Below the pieces are notes generated by a model. It worked only from the letters and a program-made list of their open reading frames with translations, had not been told where the DNA came from and made no database searches. Positions 1 through 7,549 of a stretch of 36,533 nt of DNA are shown in pieces (within the stretch, counting starts at the first letter, position 1; each line of letters begins with the position of its first letter). Source of the stretch: Anaerolineaceae bacterium 4572_78 (lineage in GTDB: Bacteria > Chloroflexota > Anaerolineae > 4572-78). The DNA lies in assembly GCA_002084875.1 (NCBI GenBank), contig NBMH01000016.1, positions 1-36,533 of the forward strand, written 5' to 3'. Position numbers and translations under genes: made by a program.

Positions 1-758
1 TAACCCGTTAATGCTAACACACGTGGCAAGAATGATTCAACTGGTAAATTGAAAAAATTGTCCCAGTACATGTGTCCCGAAATGAATTGCCAAAATCCTA
101 AGAGTGTGTCAGGTTTTCCCCAACTAATAACACCTTGATTTGCACGTAGGGGGATATAAAAGAAGATGGACATGCCGATGAGAATGCCGATGATAAATTG
201 CCAAAGAATAAACATGGAGACATTATTACTCCTTTTTGATAGAGTCGCTAACAAAATTATTATTGGCAAGGTAAATATGATGTTTAGATGAGTACCTAAT
301 CCCAAACCGAATATCAAGCCTAGTCCAAACAAAAGGTATGATGAAGTGATATTTTGCATGTGTTTGATGCTCATGATGAAGTGATATTTTGCATGTGTTT
401 GATGCTCATATAAATTAGCAAAGCAACGAAAAACAAATTAAGGCTATACACTTCGGTAATGATTGCTTGCTGCCAAATAATTGGCGTAAAACTGAAAGTC
501 CAAGCTGAGACCATTAGCTGAAAACAAATTATATCGCCATGCGATTGAACCAAACGGGATTTCACTAAAGAGTCGACTAAGGAGAATGTATGTTGGGTAA
601 CCAGTAGGATGCGGCACCCCTAGCATGTAGGAGGCAACAATTAAATCTCCGCCATCCATGCCATAATTTGCCCAAGTGATGTCTGGAGCTAGGGTAAGGG
701 AATAGGCTAAAAGAGGGATGAGAAATACAAATATGGACATAAGATAAGCATGTTTCAT
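1..758 (-). pseudogene. Disrupted DUF2723 (protein O-mannosyltransferase-like) membrane glycosyltransferase, 3' end outside window
   Basis: Read on the minus strand from the ATG at 758, the protein opens with a membrane helix and family-like motifs (APDITWANYGMDGGDLI, GVPHPTGYPTYILL, WRYNLFSA). It then leaves frame near 515-525 and resumes one frame over as SAWTFSFTPIIWQQAIITEV. A second frame change falls at a 35-bp tandem duplication (340-409), after which the first frame returns with YIPLRANQGVISWGKPDTL and runs open to base 1. The family normally has about 40-50 residues of helices between FSA and SAW, so the first lesion looks like an internal deletion. DUF2723 proteins are polytopic lipid-linked sugar transferases of the GT-C fold. 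With two frameshifts the gene is very probably dead. Palindromic repeat DNA abuts the start codon and no good ribosome-binding site is visible. Confidence 0.85.
340..409. repeat. Perfect 35-bp tandem duplication
   Basis: Two identical 35-bp copies lie at 340-374 and 375-409, beginning gatgaagtgatattttgc. Thirty-five is not a multiple of three. Removing one copy joins the middle reading frame exactly to the downstream frame, giving a continuous MSIKHMQNITSSYLLFGLG. The duplication is therefore the direct cause of the second frameshift in the DUF2723 gene. The copies are identical, which suggests a recent event. Confidence 0.95.
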
Positions 759-796
759 CCTGATACAGACATGACAGGACTCACCATGGCTGATAC

Positions 797-830
797 AGAC
801 CTGACAGGTTTTTAAAAACCTGTCAGGTCT
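797..830. repeat. Palindromic repeat family A, full copy
   Basis: A 34-bp perfect palindrome with arm agacctgacaggttttt, lying between the DUF2723 start and the DUF2079 stop. A partial direct copy of its left flank (tgatacagacNtgacagg) sits at 761-778 and again at 791-808. It can form a stable hairpin and might act as a processing or termination element. Confidence 0.9.
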
Positions 831-855
831 CAAAACCAGTAAGATAAATGTTCTG

Positions 856-3189
856 TCAATACTTGGAGTAATTCAAAACATAAACCGTCCCGATAACGAG
901 CGAATCCTCTCCACTAATTAAAGGTAAACTTTCCAGCACAGTCCCCCATGTGTACAATCCCACTCGAATTTGATGTTTGCCATCTGGCAAATGGTCCTCA
1001 AACTTATGGCTATCTAAAATCAAATTGCCAGTTTGCCAATTAGTGGTGGGATTAGAAAACACCCAAAATGGGGTACTATCATGCTGGGCTACCAATTGCC
1101 CTTGCTCGTTTATCACATGAATAAAAATAGTATAATCATGTTCAATTGGGGCGATGATTTGCCAAGCTAAGATGATGATTAAGGGGTCATCAGGTGATAT
1201 CGGTTCATGTGGTAAATGATACCCCATCAAGGAAAGACCTTTTTCAAAATCAACCTTTGTTGTGGTTAACGGCTGAACAATTGGGGTCGGTGGCATAATC
1301 TCTAATGACCAATTCCCTCGCCGAAAAGTGCCGAGTTGTAGCCATGACCGTTTTTGATTGGAGTCCCAAACAACGAGTTCGGGAAAATCATGCCCATACC
1401 CGACCCCGACCCCCACATGAAACACATCTCCCAAATCCTGCGGTAAAGTTTTCGTCATAATGATTTCATCCTTTTGCCATTTTGATGACGGATACCACAA
1501 CGTTTCAATCATCGGTTGCCATAGTGGCTGATTTAAAGGTTGACCAAAATCATCATAAAATTGAACCCACAACATCATATCATCGGCTAAATTATCTTGG
1601 AGTACATGCCATCGCACCTCCACAGCCGTTTGCTCATGAAATGGCTCATCAATGATACTAAAATTTGTCAGCTTGATTTTTTCGTCAAACTCGACATCAA
1701 GGGACTTTTGTGAAACGAGCTTTGCCTTAGCAAAACTATAAAACTCTGGTGGCAAAACTTGCCTCACATCAACCGAAGCCCGTTCCATCAAAATAAATCC
1801 ATCAATAGCAGACAACACATGCCACTTGCCATTGCTAAGCAGTTCATCAATCTTTGCCTTCACCTCATTTGGATGAACACCTGGCACATCGGTCACATCC
1901 ACAAAAATAAACTGTGACTCTTGATACGTGGGAAAAGTGTAGGCAACATGGCGGTGAGCTACATGCGGATGCAAGCCTGCACTAGCTGAAATGGGAACAC
2001 CTGCAGGGATTTGCTTGAGAAAATGAGGTAGCAAGCGTGTGTGATAATCATGACTGTATGTTTCAGCTCGCCGTGATAATGGTGTCCAACCATAACAATA
2101 ATGATAACTACTGGCTATGCCAAAAGCAACTATCATGAGAAATCCCAATAACTTGGAGCCTCCACGAATCGGGGTTTGGTTTTTTGGGATGATGTGTGCT
2201 AAATGTTTTGTTCCATGAATGGCTGCGATGATAAATATAGGAACGAGAGGAGCAGAGTAATGTTGTTCACCTGAATACTGTCCAGCAAAATTACTGAACA
2301 TATTGGCGATGATGATGGGTAGCCCTAACAACAAATAATGTGGAGCAAATAGAGCAAGTCCACCAGTAGTTAATAGCAATCCTGTCAGATACCACATGCG
2401 ATTAATGTCCGTGAGCATGGTCAGCCATTCGATTGGATTCGATGAAAAACGATTTGCCAAGTAGACGGGGACATCCGTGCCAAAATTTACCCTAGCAAGT
2501 GGAGCCACAATCCCAAAAGTCGCAATAGCAAACCAGGCTACACTTATGATAATTAAGGCAATGGCATGCTTTTTTTGATTCAAGCCCGCAGATGGCTCCG
2601 AAACCTTTGTAGTCGCGGGCTGCTGCATGAAGAGATACATCCCTAGCATGACCAACAGGGTAGGCATGTTCTCCTTACACATCATGACGATAATCGCCCA
2701 AAACCACATCCATCTCCAGGACTTTCGAGTCGCGTACCAAAATGTCAACAGATATGGGGTCACCACAAAGGGGTCAGCATGAAAATCGGCGACGGCGGAT
2801 GCCTGCAATGGTGGACTAAAAAGATATAGCATCACAAAAAAAAGAGGATGTACTGGCGAATATTGTTTGGCTAACCAATATACAGGCAATCCTCCTACCG
2901 CTAAGACATAAGCTTGCACAATCAACAAAATGCGAACATCATCCCATATCCAAAAAAAGGCTGAAAGCGGAATTAAAATCAATTCGACATGTTCGGCAAA
3001 TCGAGGCTGTTGATGGTCTCCCCATGTTGCTTCCATAAAATGTCCATGCAGTGTATTCCACATAGCTTGGTCTATGAGAGACAAGTCCGCCGTGTAGGCA
3101 TTGAGCGTTTCATAGCGTTGGATTGCGTACCATGAAAAATACAATCCGAAGGCAACGATTAAAATTGCGAGGATAACTTTTTGAGTAAT
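856..3189 (-). CDS. DUF2079 polytopic membrane protein with C-terminal beta-sandwich region
   Basis: The N-terminal half has the signature features of DUF2079: LSLIDQAMWNTLHGHF, an acidic/His segment (ADFHADPFVVTPYLL) and CKENMP, separated by about ten hydrophobic segments. DUF2079 proteins resemble GT-C glycosyltransferases, and substrates are unknown. The last ~250 residues are soluble and end with a module (SLMGYHLPHEPISPDDPL to the C-terminus) that resembles the tail of the GT39 at 18707-21469, so the two share an extracytoplasmic domain. No ATG fits the start. TTG at 3144 would cut the first membrane helix, while ATT at 3187-3189 keeps it (TQKVILAILIVAFGLYF) and lies 6 nt from a GAGGAG at 3196-3201. 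I chose ATT, giving 777 residues. The gene follows the phosphatase gene with its ribosome-binding site inside that gene's last codons, so coupled translation is likely. Confidence 0.8.
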   Translation of the reverse strand: MTQKVILAILIVAFGLYFSWYAIQRYETLNAYTADLSLIDQAMWNTLHGHFMEATWGDHQQPRFAEHVELILIPLSAFFWIWDDVRILLIVQAYVLAVGGLPVYWLAKQYSPVHPLFFVMLYLFSPPLQASAVADFHADPFVVTPYLLTFWYATRKSWRWMWFWAIIVMMCKENMPTLLVMLGMYLFMQQPATTKVSEPSAGLNQKKHAIALIIISVAWFAIATFGIVAPLARVNFGTDVPVYLANRFSSNPIEWLTMLTDINRMWYLTGLLLTTGGLALFAPHYLLLGLPIIIANMFSNFAGQYSGEQHYSAPLVPIFIIAAIHGTKHLAHIIPKNQTPIRGGSKLLGFLMIVAFGIASSYHYCYGWTPLSRRAETYSHDYHTRLLPHFLKQIPAGVPISASAGLHPHVAHRHVAYTFPTYQESQFIFVDVTDVPGVHPNEVKAKIDELLSNGKWHVLSAIDGFILMERASVDVRQVLPPEFYSFAKAKLVSQKSLDVEFDEKIKLTNFSIIDEPFHEQTAVEVRWHVLQDNLADDMMLWVQFYDDFGQPLNQPLWQPMIETLWYPSSKWQKDEIIMTKTLPQDLGDVFHVGVGVGYGHDFPELVVWDSNQKRSWLQLGTFRRGNWSLEIMPPTPIVQPLTTTKVDFEKGLSLMGYHLPHEPISPDDPLIIILAWQIIAPIEHDYTIFIHVINEQGQLVAQHDSTPFWVFSNPTTNWQTGNLILDSHKFEDHLPDGKHQIRVGLYTWGTVLESLPLISGEDSLVIGTVYVLNYSKY

Positions 3190-3192
3190 TAT

Positions 3193-3918
3193 TTACTCCT
3201 CTGTCCTTAGACCTGACAGATTTTTAAAACCTGTCAGGTCTGGTAATTCATCGCCATCGCGTAGCACACCTAAAACAAAGTCTGCCGCTTCGCCATGCAT
3301 GTGGTCAGAATATGCCCACTGGATTAGTTCACCCGTTATTTGATTATTCTGTAACTCTACCACAATTTCTGTTACCGCACAGTTATGAATCAATTGGGTA
3401 AATAACTGGTTTATATCCACGTTTTGACATAAATCATTCAACGTGCAGGTGAAGATACCGCCATGTCCCACAATGACAATATTTCTATTTGTTTTGTCTG
3501 CAACGATTTGTTTAACGCCTGTTTTCATCCTCTCCAATAGCGTTATGTAATTTTCACCATTCGGAAATGCGGTCTCAACTTTACCCGAAATCCAATCTTC
3601 TATGATTTGCTTATAAAGCATCCAATTTTCAACAGTGACAGGTTCTGTCTCAAGAGTACCGACATTGATTTCACGGAATGTTTCCATGACCGTGACGGGT
3701 AGATTCAAAAGTGTGCCGATAGCTTGTGCCGTTTCGGTTGCCCGTTTTAATGGAGAAGCATAAATTTCATGGATGTCTTTATCTGCGAAATATTCGGCAG
3801 TTTGTTGAGCTTGAATTTTCCCTTTCGGTGTTAGCGGATAATCTATCACCTTACAGGAAAATTCTTTGGTAATATTTGCTTTGTTTTCGCCATGTCGTAC
3901 TAAATAAATTTTAATCAT
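3193..3918 (-). CDS. Histidine phosphatase (phosphoglycerate mutase-like) with repeat-encoded C-terminal tail
   Basis: The start MIKIYLVRHGE carries the RHG motif (Arg8-His9-Gly10, His9 the phospho-acceptor). Arg59 in SPLKRATETA, Glu83 in FREINVG and His152 in VIVGHGG complete the active site of the histidine phosphatase superfamily. At 241 residues it is typical in length. Members dephosphorylate sugars, nucleotides, cofactors or proteins, and the substrate here cannot be read from sequence. The last ~15 residues (from about 226, DLTGFKNLSGL) are encoded by a family A palindrome at 3209-3241 and are not part of the fold. The final codons agg aca gag gag taa double as the ribosome-binding site of the DUF2079 gene. 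Its neighbours suggest an accidental or envelope-sugar context. Confidence 0.9.
   Translation of the reverse strand: MIKIYLVRHGENKANITKEFSCKVIDYPLTPKGKIQAQQTAEYFADKDIHEIYASPLKRATETAQAIGTLLNLPVTVMETFREINVGTLETEPVTVENWMLYKQIIEDWISGKVETAFPNGENYITLLERMKTGVKQIVADKTNRNIVIVGHGGIFTCTLNDLCQNVDINQLFTQLIHNCAVTEIVVELQNNQITGELIQWAYSDHMHGEAADFVLGVLRDGDELPDLTGFKNLSGLRTEE
3209..3241. repeat. Palindromic repeat family A, copy inside a CDS
   Basis: A 33-bp near-perfect palindrome (agacctgacagatttt / aaaacctgtcaggtct) that forms the translated 3' end of the histidine phosphatase gene. It reads DLTGFKNLSGL in the used frame. Confidence 0.9.
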
Positions 3919-3957
3919 AATCTTTTTGTCCTACTTCCCACCTCTCCATCTGAGGGA

Positions 3958-3985
3958 GTAGGGGCGTATGGCCATACGCCCTTAC
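3958..3985. repeat. Palindromic repeat family C
   Basis: The core gggcgtatggccatacgccc is a 20-bp perfect palindrome, flanked by gtag and ttac. The same element recurs at 13160-13187 and, decayed, at 29661-29684. It lies in the 120-bp gap between the desulfurase-like and phosphatase genes. Confidence 0.9.
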
Positions 3986-3997
3986 TTTTGTCCTCTT

Positions 3998-4036
3998 CTC
4001 CCCTCTCATCATGGGGGAGGGGTTAGGGGTGGGGCT
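3998..4036. repeat. G/C-rich palindromic repeat family D
   Basis: A C-run/G-run hairpin (ctcccctctcatcatggggg, then aggggttaggggtggggc). It belongs to a family also seen at 8047-8083, 9367-9417, 15173-15191, 18531-18566 and 29615-29645. It sits just past the stop of the class V aminotransferase gene. Confidence 0.8.
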
Positions 4037-4038
4037 AC

Positions 4039-5451
4039 CTACGTGCCTAGAAAAAAATAATCGGTAAACATGTCATCATAACCAACAGGTGTATATTCAC
4101 CCGTTTTTTTATTCACTTCATATTCACCTTTGTAATTCCCTGCTATAATAATCTCTAGCATTTCTATCAGGCGGTCAACATCCTGAGTGTTATTATAACA
4201 TCCAAAACTAATCCGTACCAAACCAGGCATGTTAGTTTTATCTCCTTTCAACATTTGGTCACGCCATGTGTGTGACGCATCATCCGCCAAATTCAGCAAA
4301 TGAACGACATAAGGATGTGCACAAAAACATCCACTTCGTACCCCAATGCCGCCTTCATATCCTAAAATGGCTGCTAGCAGAAAGTGAGATATGCCTTCTA
4401 CTTCAAATGGGATTGCTCCCACTTTTTCATGAGCTTTAGCAGGATTGGGTTCGCCGTAAATTTTGACACGCGGTATTTCGGCAAGTCGCTTGAGGGTATA
4501 AGCAATCAAAACTTCTTCATGAGCGGCAATATTAGCCATCCCCACTTCCATGAGGATTTGAGCCGCTGCCGCCATCGCTACAGCTCCAACAACATTTGGA
4601 CTACCAGCCTCATCGCGGTCAGGCATGCCCGCCCAATGCACCTCATCTTCGGTTACAATATCCACCGTACCACCACCTTGATATTCGGGAGGACTTTGTA
4701 AAAACATTTCTTTTGTTCCAATCAAGGCACCTGTACCAAACGGAGCATACATTTTATGAGCTGAGATTGATACAAAATCAAGATGTTCAGGGTCATCATC
4801 GGGTTTCATATCTACCCGACGATGCGGAGCCAATTGAGAGGCATCCACAAAAATTTTCGCCCCAACTTCATGGGCTTTGCGTGCCAAGCGATGAATTGGC
4901 ACTAAAAACCCTGTTACATTAGAAGCACCTGTCACAGCTACCATGGATACTCGCTCTCCATAGTTTGCCAGTTGCTTATCAAAGTCATCTTCATCTAATC
5001 TGCCTTCAGGAGTGGCTCTTACATGAACAACATGTGCCTGATTTCGCCATGGCAGGTCATTAGAATGATGTTCCAACAAGCTGGTAATAATTACTGAATC
5101 TGGAGAAAAAGGGAAACGATAAGCTAATTTATTTATTGCATCTGTCGTATTTTTGCCGAAAATTACCGTATTGGTTTCTAAATCGGCTCCGACGAATCGA
5201 CCAATAACTTCGTGTGCCTGGTCATAAGCTAATGTACTTAAACGTGACTTAAATCCTGTGCCACGATGAACACTAGAATAATAGAGCATGAATTTGTTGA
5301 TAATATCCAGCACATCAGTAAATGAAGGGGTACTGGCACCATTATCCAAATTGATGTACGGAACATGCCTACCATCAATAAGTGGAACCTCTTGGTCTAC
5401 CCCAATAATACGAGACCGTAAATTGAATTTTTTTGTTGAATGAGGGAACAT
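4039..5451 (-). CDS. Class V aminotransferase-fold PLP enzyme, cysteine-desulfurase-like
   Basis: The 470-residue protein has the SufS/Csd layout: NLDNGASTPSF near residue 35, EHHSNDLPW at 127-135, the PLP-contacting Asp203 in FVDASQLAPH, the PLP lysine Lys233 in SAHKMYAPFGTG, and RSGCFCAHP at 372-380. Cys377 aligns with the persulfide-forming cysteine of SufS. Such enzymes take sulfur from cysteine for Fe-S cluster or cofactor synthesis. It is about 60 residues longer than SufS, with extra sequence at both ends. No SufBCD or scaffold gene is nearby, so it may be a paralogue with another role (selenocysteine lyase or isopenicillin epimerase-like). An AAGGAG lies 14 nt before the ATG, a rather long spacing. 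The divergent promoter at 5490-5518 fits it. Confidence 0.88.
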   Translation of the reverse strand: MFPHSTKKFNLRSRIIGVDQEVPLIDGRHVPYINLDNGASTPSFTDVLDIINKFMLYYSSVHRGTGFKSRLSTLAYDQAHEVIGRFVGADLETNTVIFGKNTTDAINKLAYRFPFSPDSVIITSLLEHHSNDLPWRNQAHVVHVRATPEGRLDEDDFDKQLANYGERVSMVAVTGASNVTGFLVPIHRLARKAHEVGAKIFVDASQLAPHRRVDMKPDDDPEHLDFVSISAHKMYAPFGTGALIGTKEMFLQSPPEYQGGGTVDIVTEDEVHWAGMPDRDEAGSPNVVGAVAMAAAAQILMEVGMANIAAHEEVLIAYTLKRLAEIPRVKIYGEPNPAKAHEKVGAIPFEVEGISHFLLAAILGYEGGIGVRSGCFCAHPYVVHLLNLADDASHTWRDQMLKGDKTNMPGLVRISFGCYNNTQDVDRLIEMLEIIIAGNYKGEYEVNKKTGEYTPVGYDDMFTDYFFLGT

Positions 5452-5489
5452 ATTTATTTTGTAAACTCCTTTGTTTATTGATTACTTGG

Positions 5490-5518
5490 AATATACTATT
5501 TTAATTTCTTATTGGCAA
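5490..5518 (-). promoter_or_regulatory. Predicted sigma70-type promoter for the aminotransferase gene
   Basis: On the minus strand, TTGCCA (5518-5513), a 17-bp spacer and TATATT (5495-5490). Each box differs from consensus at one position. It points at the ATG at 5451. Confidence 0.6.
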
Positions 5519-5552
5519 ATTGAGGGTTCATGTCTCATTTGATTGCCTTATC

Positions 5553-5580
5553 TTGACTTTTATTCCATATTTAATATAAT
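5553..5580 (+). promoter_or_regulatory. Predicted sigma70-type promoter for the GT-RR-HK operon
   Basis: TTGACT at 5553-5558, a 16-bp spacer and a perfect TATAAT at 5575-5580. The predicted transcript starts near 5587, about 35 nt before the ATG at 5623. It is back to back with the minus-strand promoter at 5490-5518. Confidence 0.65.
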
Positions 5581-5622
5581 AGTAATTCAGATTGATTTTT
5601 ATTGATAAAACGAATAAATTTT

Positions 5623-6843
5623 ATGAACAAAAAACGCTTTTTATTTACATCTGCTCCGCTGTTTAGCCATCTCAATTGGGGTGGATATTTAGAGACCGCA
5701 GTCGAATTAAAAAAACGTGGTCATGATGTTGTCTGGGCAATTGAAAAAGGAATTGTTGCCGACAGGATAATAAAAACAGGCATTGAAGTCGTCGAGGTAA
5801 AAACTACAGGCTGGCATTGGATGTTACCTTATGAACCACCTGATTTTACACCTGAAGGACGGCAAGCCTATCAACTCATGTGCTATTTTGCCAAGTGGTT
5901 TCCCATAGAACAAGTCATGGTAGCTACACAAAGTTTAATGGACTTGGTTCATGACAGAAATAGCGACATCATTGTTTCAGACCCGTTTTTAACTGCACCT
6001 GCTTTAGCCACCGAAAAACTATCCATGCCGTATGCCATTGTTGGTCTGCCCGATGTCGCTCCTGATAAAACACAGAGAAGCGTCAAATCTTGGCTTGACA
6101 ACGCAATGAAGGATGGCATGATATATTTAGACCGATTATGTGACATGTTTGATGTAGCGGGCAAACATTTTATCCAACATGAGAACATCATAAGTCCTCA
6201 TTCGCCTTATCTGCATATTTCATTCTTTTCGGAAACATGGCATGGTACAAAATCTCACATGCCACAAAACCGTTTCGCAGGGGGCAAAAAATCCGAGCCT
6301 ATCGGTGCACCACCCGCATGGATGCAATCGCTACCAAGTGAACTCCCACTTGTATTTATTTCATTGGGAAGTAGCACTAATTTTGAACCTGAGATATTTT
6401 TCTTAGCCGCCAAGGCTATTCAAACGTTTAAGGCATTTCCCATTATCGAAACGTATGACTCACAGTTGACCGCAAGTCTACGATGGATGATGCCACCACA
6501 TTTTGCGGCTATCCATGATGAAATTGATTACGACCATCTATTTCCTAAACTAGCATGCATAGTGCATAGTGCCTCTCCTGAAACTACACACCCCGCTCTT
6601 TTGCATGCCTTGCCTCATGTTGCCCTTTATCTCGGTGATGTCCGCAAATCGCATGTTCACTTGGTCGCCCAAGCTAAGTTGGGCAAAATGATTGAAGGGA
6701 CTAAAGCCACTCCTGAAAATTTACGGAGAGCGTTGTCAGATGTGATGCTTGACGAGGCTATAAAAAGGCAGGCAATAAAACATCAAACTGAATTTGCAAG
6801 TTTGCCTGGTGTGAAAGGTGCCGCTGATTGGTTGGAGGGTTAG
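5623..6843 (+). CDS. Divergent GT1-family (MGT/UGT-like) glycosyltransferase
   Basis: The N-terminus FLFTSAPLFSHLNWGGYLE followed by ELKKRGHDVVWAIEKG is the classic opening of GT-B glycosyltransferases of the macrolide/UDP-glucuronosyl type. VFISLGSSTNFEP marks the start of the C-terminal Rossmann domain. The usual nucleotide-sugar motif (HGGxxTxxEAL..GVP) is replaced by VHSASPETTHPALLHALPH, so donor binding may differ or be lost. At 406 residues it has full family length. I chose ATG 5623 over TTG 5602; neither has a clear Shine-Dalgarno. Its stop codon TAG (6841-6843) lies at the edge of a family A half-repeat, and the response regulator begins 31 nt later in the same likely operon. The acceptor is unknown; a lipid or carotenoid sugar transfer would be typical. 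Confidence 0.78.
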   Translation: MNKKRFLFTSAPLFSHLNWGGYLETAVELKKRGHDVVWAIEKGIVADRIIKTGIEVVEVKTTGWHWMLPYEPPDFTPEGRQAYQLMCYFAKWFPIEQVMVATQSLMDLVHDRNSDIIVSDPFLTAPALATEKLSMPYAIVGLPDVAPDKTQRSVKSWLDNAMKDGMIYLDRLCDMFDVAGKHFIQHENIISPHSPYLHISFFSETWHGTKSHMPQNRFAGGKKSEPIGAPPAWMQSLPSELPLVFISLGSSTNFEPEIFFLAAKAIQTFKAFPIIETYDSQLTASLRWMMPPHFAAIHDEIDYDHLFPKLACIVHSASPETTHPALLHALPHVALYLGDVRKSHVHLVAQAKLGKMIEGTKATPENLRRALSDVMLDEAIKRQAIKHQTEFASLPGVKGAADWLEG

Positions 6844-6855
6844 ACCTGACAGGTT
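6842..6855. repeat. Palindromic repeat family A, half copy
   Basis: agacctgacaggtt is one arm of family A. It overlaps the glycosyltransferase stop codon and lies just upstream of the response regulator ribosome-binding site (AAGGAG, 6864-6869). Confidence 0.75.
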
Positions 6856-6874
6856 TGATAATCAAGGAGAAAAA

Positions 6875-7549
6875 ATGAAAGAACAAATTAAAATAGTTTT
6901 AGCTGATGACCACGCAGTAGTGCGAGCAGGAACACGTAAACTGCTTGAACGAAATGTGGATATTAAAATTGTTGGTGAGGCTGTCAACGGATTTGAAGTT
7001 ATACAGCTAGTCAAAGATTTATCACCTGATATAGTCATAATGGATTTGCGGATGCCAGACATGAGCGGGGTCGAAGCAACTAAGCAAATCAAGGAAATGT
7101 ATCCAGAAGTTGCCGTTATCGCCTTAACTGCTCATGATGATGACGAATACGTTTTTGCTCTTATGCAAGCTGGAGCAAATGGGTATCTTCTCAAGACATC
7201 AGAGGCAGATGAAATCGTCAAGGCTATTCGCACCGTTTTGAAAGGAGAATTAGCTCTTTCTCCCAGCATTGCTGGTAAAATCGTTACTCAGTTTGCCAGT
7301 GGTAAAACTCTGCCTGACGTGTTGGCTAACATGAAAAATATTTATGATGGACTCACCAAACGAGAACTGAATATATTACGATTGGTCGGCACAGGCTTAA
7401 CAAATAAGCAGGTAGGACATAAACTTTATATCAGCGATAGAACTGTTCAGGCACATTTATCAAATATTTTTAGTAAGTTAGATGTCAACACTCGCACTGA
7501 AGCCGTGATATACGCTGTTCGTAAAGGATGGATTACGGGCAAATCGTGA
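6875..7549 (+). CDS. NarL/FixJ-family response regulator
   Basis: The receiver domain has the acidic pair Asp11-Asp12 (VLADDHAVVRAG), the phospho-acceptor Asp57 (IVIMDLRMPDMSG), Thr85 and Lys107 (GYLLKTSE). A LuxR-type helix-turn-helix fills the C-terminus (LTKRELNILRLVGTGLTNKQ, then SDRTVQAHLSNIFSKL). It is a DNA-binding transcription factor switched by phosphorylation from the kinase encoded next to it. The length, 224 residues, is typical. ATG 6875 is chosen because AAGGAG precedes it and the conserved domain starts four residues in. The 3' end overlaps the kinase start. Targets cannot be told from this window. Confidence 0.95.
   Translation: MKEQIKIVLADDHAVVRAGTRKLLERNVDIKIVGEAVNGFEVIQLVKDLSPDIVIMDLRMPDMSGVEATKQIKEMYPEVAVIALTAHDDDEYVFALMQAGANGYLLKTSEADEIVKAIRTVLKGELALSPSIAGKIVTQFASGKTLPDVLANMKNIYDGLTKRELNILRLVGTGLTNKQVGHKLYISDRTVQAHLSNIFSKLDVNTRTEAVIYAVRKGWITGKS

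Noticed and set aside
340-409. Start of a CRISPR array
   Set aside because: Only two copies, directly adjacent with no spacer, and inside a coding frame.
797-830. Inverted ends of an insertion sequence
   Set aside because: No transposase gene lies between any pair of copies in the window; copies are short and palindromic in themselves.
3942-4036. Riboswitch upstream of the histidine phosphatase
   Set aside because: The region is downstream of the desulfurase-like gene and consists of dispersed repeats found elsewhere, with no known aptamer core.
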